Shown: positions 8,466 to 17,354, counted from the first letter of the stretch. The stretch: DNA of 64,000 nt from Paenibacillus pinisoli (GCF_003605435.1 NZ_QXQB01000008.1:161645-225644); one strand, 5' to 3'. The notes: generated from the letters alone by a model not told the origin. A program made the numbers and translations.

Positions 8466-8711
8466 ATGCTGGTACTGAGCAGAAAAAATGGCGAATCGTT
8501 GATGATCAACGGTGATATAGAAGTGACTATTCTGGATGTGTCCAACGATGTGGTGAAAATAGGAATAAAGGCGCCTAAAGAGGTTGAAATTTTACGCAAG
8601 GAATTATATGCGGAAGTGGAACAGATGAATATGTCAGCAGAGGGATCGGCGATTTCAACAGAGGATTTATTAATACAGCTTAATGAAATAAAAAAAATAA
8701 AAAAGCTATAA
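8466..8711 (+). CDS. csrA: Translational regulator CsrA
   Basis: CsrA is a small dimeric RNA-binding protein that blocks translation by binding GGA motifs. The 81-residue sequence begins MLVLSRKNGESLMINGDIEV and contains VKIGIKAPKEVEILRKELY, the five-strand core with the conserved Arg and the FliW-contact C-terminal helix. The start is ATG 8466, one base after the fliW stop, with AAGGGGG in the end of fliW as ribosome site. Its probable target is the hag leader, 70 bases downstream, which carries two good CsrA sites. The hag promoter -35 overlaps the csrA stop codon. Confidence 0.95.
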   Translation: MLVLSRKNGESLMINGDIEVTILDVSNDVVKIGIKAPKEVEILRKELYAEVEQMNMSAEGSAISTEDLLIQLNEIKKIKKL

Positions 8712-8736
8712 AAGATCGGGCATGAGCTGTCGATAT
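8709..8736 (+). promoter_or_regulatory. Sigma-D promoter for hag
   Basis: TAAA (8709-8712), a 16-base spacer, then GTCGATAT (8729-8736), 7 of 8 to the sigma-D -10. The -35 uses the csrA stop codon. The spacer is one base longer than the usual 15. Confidence 0.7.
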
Positions 8737-8778
8737 AGTACTTAGGACTGATAAGGGCGGCCGACCTGAATCAGTCTA

Positions 8779-8820
8779 CCACATGGATGTGGGCTAATTC
8801 ATTTATTTCAGGGAGGAACA
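8779..8820 (+). promoter_or_regulatory. CsrA binding sites in the hag leader
   Basis: Site 1: CCACA (8779-8783) pairs with TGTGG (8788-8792), leaving TGGA in the loop. The core ACATGGATGT matches the CsrA consensus ACARGGAUGU in 9 of 10 bases. Site 2: TCAGGGAGGA at 8809-8818 overlaps the hag ribosome site. Paired sites of this sort, one in a hairpin and one on the Shine-Dalgarno, are how CsrA represses hag in Bacillus subtilis. Confidence 0.75.
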
Positions 8821-8825
8821 ATCAA

Positions 8826-9593
8826 ATGCGTATTAATCACAACATTACTGCTTTGAACAACCACCGCAACATGAGCTTGAACAACGTTGCAACTGGCAAA
8901 AACATGGAGAAACTTTCTTCCGGTCTTAAGATCAACCGTGCTGGCGACGATGCTGCAGGCTTGGCTGTATCCGAGAAAATGCGTGGACAAATCCGCGGTC
9001 TTGAGCAAGCTCAACGTAACGTACAAGACGGTATCTCCTTCGTACAAACAGCAGAGGGCGCAATGAACGAAGTTAGTGCCATGCTGACTCGTATGAAAGA
9101 GCTGAACGTACAAAAAGCGAACGGCACATACTCGACTCAAGATAAAAACAACATCAAAGAAGAGCTTCAAGCTCTGGGAACACAAATTTCCTCGATTATG
9201 TCTGATACTAAGTTCAACGGTATCAACATTACAAGCTCTGTTACGATCCAATCGGACGATAATGCACAGCAAATCGTAATCACAGCAATCACAGCTACAA
9301 GCTTCAACTCGCTGACTAGCGCATCGACACTTGGTGCAATCGAGAAAGCAATCGAAGCTGTATCCACTGAGCGCGCTAAACTGGGTGCGTTCCAAAACCG
9401 TTTGGAATACACTTCCAACAACTTGGGTACAACGGTTGAGAACTTGACTGCTGCTGAATCCCGTATCCGTGATACGGATATGGCGAAGGAAATGGTTGAG
9501 CTTACTAAGAACCAAATCCTGCTGCAATCTTCCCAAGCTATGTTGGCGCAAGCTAACTCGGCTCCACAAGGCGTTCTGTCCTTGCTGCGTTAA
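8826..9593 (+). CDS. hag: Flagellin (short form)
   Basis: The filament subunit. At 255 residues it is a minimal flagellin: a conserved D0/D1 N-terminus (MRINHNITALNNHRNMSLNN, LSSGLKINRAGDDAAGLAVS) and C-terminus (ESRIRDTDMAKEMVELTKNQ, ending APQGVLSLLR), joined by only about 40 residues of variable sequence with no large D2/D3 domains. The start is ATG 8826 with GGGAGGA upstream. The central part (TSSVTIQSDDNAQQIVITAI) is rich in Ser and Thr, which could be O-glycosylation sites given the sugar-transfer genes downstream; this is inference. Codon usage looks highly biased, fitting strong expression. Confidence 0.97.
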   Translation: MRINHNITALNNHRNMSLNNVATGKNMEKLSSGLKINRAGDDAAGLAVSEKMRGQIRGLEQAQRNVQDGISFVQTAEGAMNEVSAMLTRMKELNVQKANGTYSTQDKNNIKEELQALGTQISSIMSDTKFNGINITSSVTIQSDDNAQQIVITAITATSFNSLTSASTLGAIEKAIEAVSTERAKLGAFQNRLEYTSNNLGTTVENLTAAESRIRDTDMAKEMVELTKNQILLQSSQAMLAQANSAPQGVLSLLR

Positions 9594-9598
9594 TATTA

Positions 9599-9642
9599 GC
9601 AAAAAGAAGAGGCCCCAAGAAATTGGGGCCTCTTCTTTTTGC
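9599..9642 (+). terminator. Strong terminator after hag
   Basis: A near-perfect 20-base-pair hairpin: GCAAAAAGAAGAGGCCCC (from 9599) pairs with the mirror sequence ending at 9642, loop AAGAAATT-like, with a T-run built into the 3' arm. It works in both directions. Confidence 0.9.
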
Positions 9643-9670
9643 TAAACTTTTCTTACAATTATGCCGATAT
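9643..9670 (+). promoter_or_regulatory. Sigma-D promoter for flaG-fliD-fliS
   Basis: TAAA (9643-9646), a 16-base spacer, then a perfect GCCGATAT (9663-9670). It begins directly after the hag terminator and lies 30 bases before flaG. Confidence 0.75.
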
Positions 9671-9699
9671 AAGTATAAACAAGGTCAGAGCGGAGTGAT

Positions 9700-10089
9700 A
9701 TGATGAATATTGAATCATCAAGTATCAGAGGACAAATTCCCTCCAATTACTCAAATTCTCGGATTACTAATGAAGCGGCAGTTAGTAAAGATTCGCTGGC
9801 CAAAATGGCCAAAAGCTCCAAGGATGCAAGAAATCTTGAGCTTCAAGGTGTTCATATCTCCGTAGGAGAGGGTCAATTGATTAAAGCCATTGACCGTGCC
9901 ATTAAAGCCCTTGAGGGTCCCGATACCATGTTCGAGATGAAAGTTCATAAAGAAACGAATGCTATTATTGTTAAAGTACTTAATAAGGAAACCGGGGAAA
10001 CGATAAGAGAGATTCCACCTGAGAAAACGTTGGATCTTGTCGTTAAGATGATGGAATTTGCAGGCATATTAATAGATGAGAAGGTATAG
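9700..10089 (+). CDS. flaG: Flagellar protein FlaG
   Basis: FlaG family members affect filament length; the exact mechanism is unsettled. The 129-residue protein has a disordered Ser/Asn-rich N-terminus and the family's C-terminal domain (FEMKVHKETNAIIVKVLNKE, TGETIREIPPEKTLDLV). Start ATG 9700 follows CGGAGTG; a second ATG directly follows. Position between hag and fliD is standard. Transcription is probably from the sigma-D promoter at 9643-9670. Confidence 0.9.
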   Translation: MMNIESSSIRGQIPSNYSNSRITNEAAVSKDSLAKMAKSSKDARNLELQGVHISVGEGQLIKAIDRAIKALEGPDTMFEMKVHKETNAIIVKVLNKETGETIREIPPEKTLDLVVKMMEFAGILIDEKV

Positions 10090-10100
10090 GAGGGGAAACA

Positions 10101-11630
10101 ATGAGAATTTCTGGACTTGTATCAGGACTTGATATTGACGCAATGGTAAGCAAGCTCATGGAGGCTGAACGGGCACCGCTTAACCGGTTGAATCAAAAGA
10201 AAACAACTTTGGAATGGAAAAGGGAACAGTATCGTGATTTAAATATAAAGATGGTCGATATGAGAAGCAATAAGCTATTTAATTATGGATTGTCGACTTC
10301 CATTAATGCCAAGAAGGCTACGATTACGGGCAATACCTCGGCAGTTAGTGCTAAGGCTACATCTGTGGCTAATGTAGGCAACATGACCATAGAAGTAGAA
10401 AAGCTGGCAACTGCCGCTATATTAAAGAGCGGCAATGCTTCTACTGATGGAATAGGTGCGGTGGATGCAAGCAAAACATTAGCAGATTTAAAAGCTGAAG
10501 GAAAGCTCAATTATACTACTGGCGACGGTACGATCTCCTTTAAGCTGCAAAACGGATCTGCGGCGGAAACTACGATTACAGTTAATGAGACCGATTCACT
10601 TGCATCAGTTGTAACCGCAATTAACAAGAGCGGCGCAAACGTAGGAGCATTTTTAGATAGCGCTTCAGGGAAGCTTTCCATAACATCTAAGACTACAGGT
10701 CTTGCCAGCTTGGCCGTTACTGGGGATAGTGCGGGTTTCTTGGCTAACTTCAATTTAGCCGGAGAAGATGGCGCAGATGCATCGGTTATAATAAATGGGA
10801 TTAAAACAACTAGATCCTCGAATACGTTCCAGGAAAGTGGAATTGACATTACTCTAAATGCTGAGTCGCTTGGAACTGTAAGCAGGATTGCTGTCGGAAC
10901 AGACACGGATCATATTGTAAATACGATCAAATCCTTTATTACTGATTATAATGACTTGCTGGATTCTGTGAATAAAAAGCTGAATGAAGAAACTTACCGA
11001 AATTATAATCCCCTTACTTCTGAGCAAAAGGAAGCGATGAAGGAAAAGGAAATTGAGCTTTGGGAGGAAAGAGCGAAGAGCGGCCTCCTTCGCAGAGACT
11101 CTACATTAACGACAATGGTAGATAATATTAGGCTGGCGACCATTTCCGATGTAAAAATCAATGGGGAAAGTGTCAATTTGACTTCCTTGGGTATAGGGAC
11201 TGGAAAATGGTATGAGAAGGGCAAGCTGGTTATTGAAAGTGAGGAGAAGCTTCGCGCTGCTATTGAAGCTGATCCTGATAAAGTTATGGCGCTTTTTACA
11301 CAAAAATCAGCTGAGACGGACGCAAAACAAAAAAATCTCCCTACAACTCCTGACAGCGGTCTATTTCAAAGATTGTCTAACGTATTGAATAGTTCAATCG
11401 AAGATTTAGCCAAGAAAACCGGTACATCCCGTTATTCCATTGAGAAGACGGAGTCTTTTAATGCGTCAAGCTTAATGGGTGAGGAGCTAAGGCTCTTAAA
11501 TATGAAAATTTCAGATATGAATAGCCGGCTTGTTTTAAAAGAGAATCGGTATTACAAACAATTTACGGCCATGGAAAAAGCAATGAATCGCTATAGTGCC
11601 CAATCATCTTCATTGTTTGGTAACATGTAA
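10101..11630 (+). CDS. fliD: Flagellar filament cap protein FliD
   Basis: FliD caps the filament and guides flagellin folding at the tip. The 509-residue protein has the typical N-terminus (MRISGLVSGLDIDAMVSKLM, then ERAPLNRLNQKKTTLEWKRE), a variable middle, and a C-terminal coiled coil (LRLLNMKISDMNSRLVLKEN, RYYKQFTAMEKAMNRY) that plugs into the filament. The ribosome site AGGAGGGG precedes ATG 10101, eleven bases after flaG. Confidence 0.95.
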   Translation: MRISGLVSGLDIDAMVSKLMEAERAPLNRLNQKKTTLEWKREQYRDLNIKMVDMRSNKLFNYGLSTSINAKKATITGNTSAVSAKATSVANVGNMTIEVEKLATAAILKSGNASTDGIGAVDASKTLADLKAEGKLNYTTGDGTISFKLQNGSAAETTITVNETDSLASVVTAINKSGANVGAFLDSASGKLSITSKTTGLASLAVTGDSAGFLANFNLAGEDGADASVIINGIKTTRSSNTFQESGIDITLNAESLGTVSRIAVGTDTDHIVNTIKSFITDYNDLLDSVNKKLNEETYRNYNPLTSEQKEAMKEKEIELWEERAKSGLLRRDSTLTTMVDNIRLATISDVKINGESVNLTSLGIGTGKWYEKGKLVIESEEKLRAAIEADPDKVMALFTQKSAETDAKQKNLPTTPDSGLFQRLSNVLNSSIEDLAKKTGTSRYSIEKTESFNASSLMGEELRLLNMKISDMNSRLVLKENRYYKQFTAMEKAMNRYSAQSSSLFGNM

Positions 11631-11671
11631 GTGAATGGAATAATAAAAGCGAGGAATTTAGGGGTGAGGAC

Positions 11672-12067
11672 ATGATATCGAATCCGTATCAAAAATATCA
11701 ACAATCTTCTGTGCAGACGGCTTCGCCGGAACAACTCATTCTGATGCTGTATGATGGAGCAATCCGATTTACCAGAACCTCTATAGAAGCAATTGAGCAG
11801 CATGATTTTACTAAGGCCAATCAAAATCTGCAAAAGGCCCAAAGAATTATTAATGAGCTTATTGCTTCACTTGATTTCCAATTTGAGGTATCGAATAAAT
11901 TAATGAGTATTTATGAATATATGCTGCATCAGCTTATTCAGGCTAATATTCAGAAGCAAAAGGCTCCGGCATCCGAAGTGCTTGCTCATCTGATTGACTT
12001 AAAGGAAACATGGTCGAGGGCAATGCTCATGCAGAAAGCTGGCACTGCGAATAATGCTAATGGATGA
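11672..12067 (+). CDS. fliS: Flagellin export chaperone FliS
   Basis: FliS binds the disordered C-terminus of flagellin and prevents premature polymerisation. The 131-residue helical bundle has the typical NPYQKYQQSSVQTASPEQLI start, LMLYDGAIRFTRTSIEAIEQ, and AQRIINELIASLDF. It follows fliD by 41 bases and overlaps the next gene by 14 bases, so the two are likely translated together. Confidence 0.95.
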   Translation: MISNPYQKYQQSSVQTASPEQLILMLYDGAIRFTRTSIEAIEQHDFTKANQNLQKAQRIINELIASLDFQFEVSNKLMSIYEYMLHQLIQANIQKQKAPASEVLAHLIDLKETWSRAMLMQKAGTANNANG

Positions 12068-12389
12068 GCTCATACAACAAGTTCTGAGTGAAGTGATGAG
12101 ACTTGCCGACCCAAACTCAGAATATGATTATGAAGAATACGAGCAGCTTACGGAGTTGCGACAAAAGCTCGTCGACGCTATCGAGAGTAAGAGCCAACCC
12201 CTAAATGATCAACAAAAGCAACAAGTGCTAAAGATTCTTTCCTATGATGATCCAATCATGTCCCGTATGGGGGCTTTGCTTAAGGAAGCTGAGAGAGAGT
12301 TAAGAAGCGTTCATGTAGCAAAAAAACAGCAGGTTGCTTACAACTATAGTGGTATGAGTGAAGGATTTATGTTCGATAAAAAAAAATAA
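12054..12389 (+). CDS. FliT-like flagellar protein
   Basis: A 111-residue helical, acidic protein directly after fliS, overlapping it by 14 bases. FliT, the chaperone of the cap protein FliD, occupies this position in many Firmicutes, and the size and helical character fit (YEQLTELRQKLVDAIESKSQ, MSRMGALLKEAERELRSVHV). Sequence signature alone is too weak for a firm name. ATG 12054 is followed two codons later by ATG 12060; either could be used. Confidence 0.55.
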   Translation: MLMDELIQQVLSEVMRLADPNSEYDYEEYEQLTELRQKLVDAIESKSQPLNDQQKQQVLKILSYDDPIMSRMGALLKEAERELRSVHVAKKQQVAYNYSGMSEGFMFDKKK

Positions 12390-12395
12390 CGAAAA

Positions 12396-12437
12396 AAAGA
12401 GCTATCTCAGAAGTCTTGGACTTAGAGATAGCTCTTT
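12396..12437. terminator. Bidirectional terminator between fliT-like gene and glycosyltransferase
   Basis: AAAGAGCTATCTC (12396-12408) pairs with GAGATAGCTCTTT (12425-12437). The T-run is better on the minus strand, so it mainly ends the facing glycosyltransferase transcript, but it also serves the flagellar operon. Confidence 0.75.
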
Positions 12438-12451
12438 CATTTCCCTATTAA

Positions 12452-14383
12452 TTAAAGTGCAATGAAAGGGGGGAGATTTTTATAGTTGGAGTCTAACCGA
12501 ATGAGCTGTTCTTTCTTTATCCGTTTTTCTGCAGGGTCATTTGATAGCAGACAGAACTGAATAAATAGCTGTTTTTGACTCGGGTCTTGTTTAATAGCTA
12601 ACTCTAGGTAACGAAGAGCCTGGCCCGTGTTTTTTAAGTTGGTGTGATGAGAGGCAAGATTACAACAGCTTGAGTACTCTAATGCGTTATTAGCATCTAA
12701 ATAAGAATAGCATTGTAAAGCAGCATCGTCATGATGAATGGTATACAGCATGTTAGCTAAGCTGTTAATGACTGCAGGAGACTCAACTTGATCCAGTATC
12801 TTATCGAACATATCCAAGTAATTGGTCGTATATAGGCCACCCAAAAGAGTGAATAGATAACCCTCATTTTTGATCATGCCTGAAGAATTACCTAGAAGCA
12901 AGCCCTCAATTGCTTGCATATAACTAGTTTCTTCTTTAGTGTTGTTCGACCATTGAATCCACTCAGGCTTATTCCAGACTAAAGCTGCTAATGCCAGATG
13001 GTTTAGGGATGCCGGATCTTCTTGTTCTGACGGCAATCCGGTGAACCATATCTGCTTGAAATCTTCTTCTTGGTTCATTAATAATGCATATCTTAATCGA
13101 TCTGCAAGTGATAGCACCTCAGTTGCTGACAACTGCTGATAGTAGTGGTCGGCCAGATCGCGAAGTCCTAGAGAAATAGAGATCTTGCATAACAAAGGAG
13201 CTCTTAACTCATCTTTCATATGGCTTAATAGATGATCGAGGAATCCGGAAATCTGCTTAGCATTGTCTTTCAGGGCCAGTATGCGCACCATGCGGGTCAA
13301 AGCATCTCCATCATTAAAAACTCGCAAATATTTCGTTAGAAAATAAACGGAGCTGCTTAATTCCTTTTCTTGCTCACAAATCAAAGCAAGATATTTTAAT
13401 GGCAGTCGTACTCCTAGGTCAGGGCTGGATATGGAAATGGGTTTATTTTGGGCCGCTAAAAGCTCAGCATTCTCGACACATGTGAGAAGAGTTTTCTTTG
13501 CATCCTGTGTAAATCCAAGATGATAATAAATAATGCCTCGAAGAGCGAGAATATCAGGATAGTTCTTCTCGTAATCAACTAAATGCTCGTCCATAAAATT
13601 CCAAGCCTCGATAAGGTTGTTCGTATTCATATAAACGTTCATCATAGTGAATAAAACCTGTTTGTAAGCTGTCCCCAACTCGCGCTTTTTACTCAAGGCT
13701 AGTTGAAGATATTCAAGTCCTTCTTCATAATTGCCCATCATGACCTGTTGATTGCCCAACATTAGATTGTCATATGCGCTGAGACGGGATTGATTCTTCA
13801 TTTTATTAAAGATGGACAGGTTTCGCTCATGCTTGTTTTTGTTTGAAATGGTTTCCTGGGTATAGCCCGAATGAAATACACGGCAAGGCATATTTATACT
13901 TTTCAGCTCGAGTTTTTTAGTTGAAACAATCTGCTCATGAATAGGGCGAGCGTACTGCAAGTGACAATGATTAGGGAATGCCCGAATGACAAGCCCCTCG
14001 TTAACGCTATAGGACCTCTCTTGACCTAGAAAACTTAGAATGGAAACACTATATACTCTATCCTCTGATGGAGTTTCTTTGGACAGAAAATCACGGAGCA
14101 GCTTGGCATCATGTGCCTCCATATATTCATCTGCATCCATAACAAAAATCCATTTGCCGGTTGCATGCTGAATAGATTGATTCCGGGCAGCTGCAAAATC
14201 GTCTACCCATTCATAATCGAACACTTTGTCAGTATAACGATATGCAATATCTTTAGTGGAATCGGTTGAGCCTGTATCCACAATAATAATTTCATCCATA
14301 ATATCTTTGACACTATTAAGGCAACGATCAAGAACATCATCTTCATTCTTGACAATCATACAGAGTGAGATCAGTTTAGACAT
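12452..14383 (-). CDS. Family 2 glycosyltransferase with tetratricopeptide-like repeats
   Basis: A 643-residue protein with an N-terminal GT-A glycosyltransferase domain (about residues 1-240) and a long helical repeat tail. Visible motifs: SLCMIVKNEDDVLDRCLNSV, IIIVDTGSTDSTK for nucleotide-sugar binding, FVMDADEY as the metal-binding DxD, and RPIHEQIV. The rest, about 240-640, is built of TPR-like helices (for example MLGNQQVMMGNYEEGLEYLQ). Such GT2-TPR proteins in Firmicute flagellar clusters are candidate flagellin O-glycosyltransferases, acting in the cytoplasm before export. It is the only minus-strand gene in this area, lies directly after fliS/fliT, and shares its N-terminal sequence with the gene at 20923-21993. 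AAGGAG precedes the start. Substrate is unknown. Confidence 0.8.
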   Translation of the reverse strand: MSKLISLCMIVKNEDDVLDRCLNSVKDIMDEIIIVDTGSTDSTKDIAYRYTDKVFDYEWVDDFAAARNQSIQHATGKWIFVMDADEYMEAHDAKLLRDFLSKETPSEDRVYSVSILSFLGQERSYSVNEGLVIRAFPNHCHLQYARPIHEQIVSTKKLELKSINMPCRVFHSGYTQETISNKNKHERNLSIFNKMKNQSRLSAYDNLMLGNQQVMMGNYEEGLEYLQLALSKKRELGTAYKQVLFTMMNVYMNTNNLIEAWNFMDEHLVDYEKNYPDILALRGIIYYHLGFTQDAKKTLLTCVENAELLAAQNKPISISSPDLGVRLPLKYLALICEQEKELSSSVYFLTKYLRVFNDGDALTRMVRILALKDNAKQISGFLDHLLSHMKDELRAPLLCKISISLGLRDLADHYYQQLSATEVLSLADRLRYALLMNQEEDFKQIWFTGLPSEQEDPASLNHLALAALVWNKPEWIQWSNNTKEETSYMQAIEGLLLGNSSGMIKNEGYLFTLLGGLYTTNYLDMFDKILDQVESPAVINSLANMLYTIHHDDAALQCYSYLDANNALEYSSCCNLASHHTNLKNTGQALRYLELAIKQDPSQKQLFIQFCLLSNDPAEKRIKKEQLIRLDSNYKNLPPFIAL

Positions 14384-14729
14384 ATTCAGACTCCTTCTAT
14401 TTCGAGATGTTCTAGTTGTACTTGTAATGCGTTCCTATCTACATTATCGGCGTTATTCGTTCAATTGAATAGTGTTGCCGTTAAATGATGAAGACCATAC
14501 CGTCAGCTATGGATGACTTGAAGGTGTTTTTATGTTGGAAACATGGCAGGCGCAATGATGAGTTGATTGCTCTAAGAGCTATAGAGGCTACGTCCTTCTA
14601 ACCATTTGTAATTGATATCCAGTAATCATTTGATTTTATTTTCCGATAAATAATGTAGGGGCATATAGCTGAATATGAATATGTGGGTTTATTACTTCCA
14701 ATTCATATCTTAGAGAGGAACTAGGGGAC
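14384..14729. other. Intergenic region between divergent glycan genes
   Basis: 346 bases without a convincing gene. It holds the ribosome site of the minus-strand glycosyltransferase, a perfect sigma-D-like -10 on the minus strand (GCCGATAA, plus-strand 14444-14451, no good -35), and a sigma-D-like pair on the plus strand at 14623-14649. A 38-codon open frame at 14485-14601 has no ribosome site. From here to about 20360 the sequence is visibly A/T-rich. Confidence 0.6.
14623..14649 (+). promoter_or_regulatory. Possible sigma-D promoter for the glycan-decoration operon
   Basis: TAAT (14623-14626), exactly 15 bases, TCCGATAA (14642-14649): 3 of 4 and 6 of 8 matches to sigma-D. It lies 80 bases before the gene at 14730. 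Confidence 0.4.
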
Positions 14730-16181
14730 ATGAGAATAAATCAAAAACGTAAGATATTGGATCTTATGACGACTATAGAAGAAGGATTCGAATATGCGCG
14801 TAATAGTGAAGCAGATAACGCAGCTAGAATGCTAAAAGATTGTATGGATGGACTGTCGTTCTTAACTTCATTATTGAGCGATGAGCCAGTGATAAGCGGG
14901 CGCCTTCAAGATGCAATTCATGATGTTCATTTTATATTACGTGAGACATTAGAATACGATGAGTTTATTTCTTATCTGAACAAAATACACGGAATAATGA
15001 ACGAGGCTCGGTCTAATGTTATCTATGATATAAGAACAGAATTAGAAATTGCGTTTATGCCATACAAGTCATCGATGTGGGATTCGTTAGAGAGTATTTA
15101 TAACGCCGCGGAAAAAGATCCTCATTGCACTTGTTATGTCGTTCCTATTCCATACTATGAGAAGAATGCAGAGGGACAAATCATTCGGTTTTGCTACGAA
15201 GGCAATGAATTTCCAGAACATTTAAAAACTATTCCATTTGAATTGTATGATTTTGAGAATAGAGAGCCAGACATCATTTATATCCATAATCCATTTGATC
15301 ACTATAATAAGCTTACCGTAGTTAATCCTAGATTCTATTCTGAGAATCTTGCTAAATACACGGAAATGTTAGTATATGTACCATATTATGTGGCTGGAAG
15401 TACAGAAAAGCCGGGAATTGATTTTCTGCCTTCTTTTAATAATATGGACAAAATCATTGTTCAATCCCAAAACCTTAAGGACGCTTATGTACAGAGTGGG
15501 GTTGATTCCAATAAATTATTGAACTTAGGATCTCCTAAGCTTGATGCAATGCTTACAGTCGTTCGAGAACCGCTAGAGCTTTCTACACAGTGGGAATCGG
15601 TATTAAGAGATAGAACGGTTATTTTGTTTAATACCGGTATAGCCGATCTGTTGTCTGTCCAGACTTGGCTGGAACAAATAGTGGAAGTTATAAATTGTTT
15701 TATTGAGCATCGGCAGCTGGCTTTAATTTGGCGTCCTCATCCGCTTACCGAAATTACAATTAAAACGATGAGACCCCAAGTAGCTCAAGCGTACGAACAA
15801 ATCAAAGAAGCAATAAGAAAAGCGAATAATATTATCGTGGATACCAGCAGTGATATCTATCCGGCAGTTTCGGCATCTGATGGGATCATTAGCGATTATA
15901 GCTCAGTCATGATGCAGTATATTGTGACGGAAAAGCCTGTATTAGGGCTTCTAAGCAAAAAAATGCTAGAAGAGAATAGATCGTATTACTCCGATTATCT
16001 AGGCTGTTACTTTACGAATCAAGATGTAACTGTACCGGATTTTATTGAGATCGTAGAAAGAAAAGAGGACTTCAAAAAAGAAGAACGCATTAGCAGACTG
16101 AGAAATAGTATAAGCAATTCGGACGGTACATGCGGTGAGAAAGTTCATTATTCCATAAAGGATGAAGTGATCAAATTCTAG
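14730..16181 (+). CDS. CDP-glycerol glycerophosphotransferase-like protein
   Basis: A 483-residue protein whose C-terminal half (about 230-460) resembles the TagB/TagF teichoic acid glycerophosphotransferase family: VQSQNLKDAYVQSGVD, then LGSPKLDAM, LIWRPHPLTEITIKT with the catalytic-type His, and SASDGIISDYSSVMMQYIVT followed by KPVLGLL. These enzymes transfer a polyol-phosphate from a CDP-activated donor. The N-terminal part is helical and not recognised. No wall teichoic acid genes are nearby; the neighbours are an aminotransferase, a nucleotidyltransferase, LicD-like and methyltransferase genes, so the donor may be another CDP-linked compound. A related gene lies in the type A flagellin modification locus of Clostridioides difficile (from memory). 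First gene of the A/T-rich set. Confidence 0.75.
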   Translation: MRINQKRKILDLMTTIEEGFEYARNSEADNAARMLKDCMDGLSFLTSLLSDEPVISGRLQDAIHDVHFILRETLEYDEFISYLNKIHGIMNEARSNVIYDIRTELEIAFMPYKSSMWDSLESIYNAAEKDPHCTCYVVPIPYYEKNAEGQIIRFCYEGNEFPEHLKTIPFELYDFENREPDIIYIHNPFDHYNKLTVVNPRFYSENLAKYTEMLVYVPYYVAGSTEKPGIDFLPSFNNMDKIIVQSQNLKDAYVQSGVDSNKLLNLGSPKLDAMLTVVREPLELSTQWESVLRDRTVILFNTGIADLLSVQTWLEQIVEVINCFIEHRQLALIWRPHPLTEITIKTMRPQVAQAYEQIKEAIRKANNIIVDTSSDIYPAVSASDGIISDYSSVMMQYIVTEKPVLGLLSKKMLEENRSYYSDYLGCYFTNQDVTVPDFIEIVERKEDFKKEERISRLRNSISNSDGTCGEKVHYSIKDEVIKF

Positions 16182-16224
16182 TTATTAATTTGAATCAGCA
16201 TTGTGCAATGGATCGGAGGAGACT

Positions 16225-17298
16225 ATGTTAAATTTTTCTTTGGGACCAGTGATGATGGAACAGGAAATCAGAGAGATCGGTTCCGAGCAAATTCCATACT
16301 TCCGAACGGATGAGTTTTCCAAATTAATGCTTGAAAATGAGGAGCTCTTAAAAAAATGCATAGGCGCAACGGGAACAAGCCGTGTCATTTTTCTCACTGG
16401 ATCAGGGACTGCAGCAATGGAAGCCACAATAATGAATCTGTTTCATGAAAGGGATAAATTGCTTATCGTCAACGGAGGCAGCTTTGGTGCCAGGTTCAAA
16501 GAAATTTGTAATATTCATGGGCTGCATTCCGAGGAAATTCATTTAGAATATGGTGAAGATTTAACAGAACGTCATTTGGAAAAATATGACGGACAAGGAT
16601 TTACAGGTTTCTTAATCAACGTTCATGAAACATCGACCGGAGTTCTGTACGATATGGATATTGTAAAGAGCTTCTGTGAAAGAAATCAATTGTTAGTCGT
16701 CGTCGATGCCATTAGTTCTTTTTTAGCTGATCGTTATGACATGAGTGAGTTTAATATTAACGCCACAATACTAAGCTCACAAAAGGCAATGGCATTGCCT
16801 CCAGGCATTTCATTTGTTGTATTGGATGAAAAGTCCCAAGAGAGAGTGTTACACAACTCAGTAAAAAGCCTCTATTTTAATTTTAAAAGTTATTTAAATG
16901 ATGGACGGAGAGGGCAAACGCCTTACACTCCAGCTGTGAGTATATTACTTCAACTAAGAAAAAAATTACAGCTCGTTGACGAAAATGGTGTAAGTGAAGT
17001 AATAGCTAACGTTAGTTCCATTGCCCGAGATTTTAGAATGAAAATTAAAGGTTTGCCGCTAGAGATAGCAGCAAGTTCACTTTCTAACGCAGTCACGCCT
17101 TTAAAACCAACGGGGAAAATGGCTGCTGACGAGATCTTCACCTATTTGAAGGATAATCACGACATATATGTGTGTCCGAATGGAGGATCCCTTAGAAGAG
17201 TATTATTCAGGGTTGGTCATATAGGAGCCATAACTGAGTCAGATAACAATGAGTTGATTAAGGCATTGCTATCTATGAAAGAGAAAAGCATTTTGTAA
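16225..17298 (+). CDS. PLP-dependent class V aminotransferase, PhnW-like
   Basis: A 357-residue fold-type I aminotransferase similar to 2-aminoethylphosphonate:pyruvate transaminase and alanine-glyoxylate transaminases. Motifs: FSLGPVMM at the N-terminus, FLTGSGTAAMEATI for PLP phosphate binding, HETSTGVLYDM, VVVDAISSF with the PLP-pairing Asp, and SSQKAMALPPG with the Schiff-base Lys. The start is ATG 16225 after GGAGGAG; an in-frame TTG at 16201 has no ribosome site. Beside a LicC/PntC-like cytidylyltransferase and a LicD-like transferase, it suggests production of an amino-bearing group such as 2-aminoethylphosphonate. PEP mutase and phosphonopyruvate decarboxylase, needed to make the aldehyde substrate, are not in this window, so the true substrate is open. 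Confidence 0.7.
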   Translation: MLNFSLGPVMMEQEIREIGSEQIPYFRTDEFSKLMLENEELLKKCIGATGTSRVIFLTGSGTAAMEATIMNLFHERDKLLIVNGGSFGARFKEICNIHGLHSEEIHLEYGEDLTERHLEKYDGQGFTGFLINVHETSTGVLYDMDIVKSFCERNQLLVVVDAISSFLADRYDMSEFNINATILSSQKAMALPPGISFVVLDEKSQERVLHNSVKSLYFNFKSYLNDGRRGQTPYTPAVSILLQLRKKLQLVDENGVSEVIANVSSIARDFRMKIKGLPLEIAASSLSNAVTPLKPTGKMAADEIFTYLKDNHDIYVCPNGGSLRRVLFRVGHIGAITESDNNELIKALLSMKEKSIL

Positions 17299-17354
17299 TC
17301 CTGCTTGTTTTACATATTTTAATGTATTGAATTACGCAGCGGAGGGATGAAATC

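Noticed and set aside
14485..14601. 38-codon open frame between the divergent glycan genes
   Set aside because: No ribosome site, no recognised motif, and it sits between divergent promoters.
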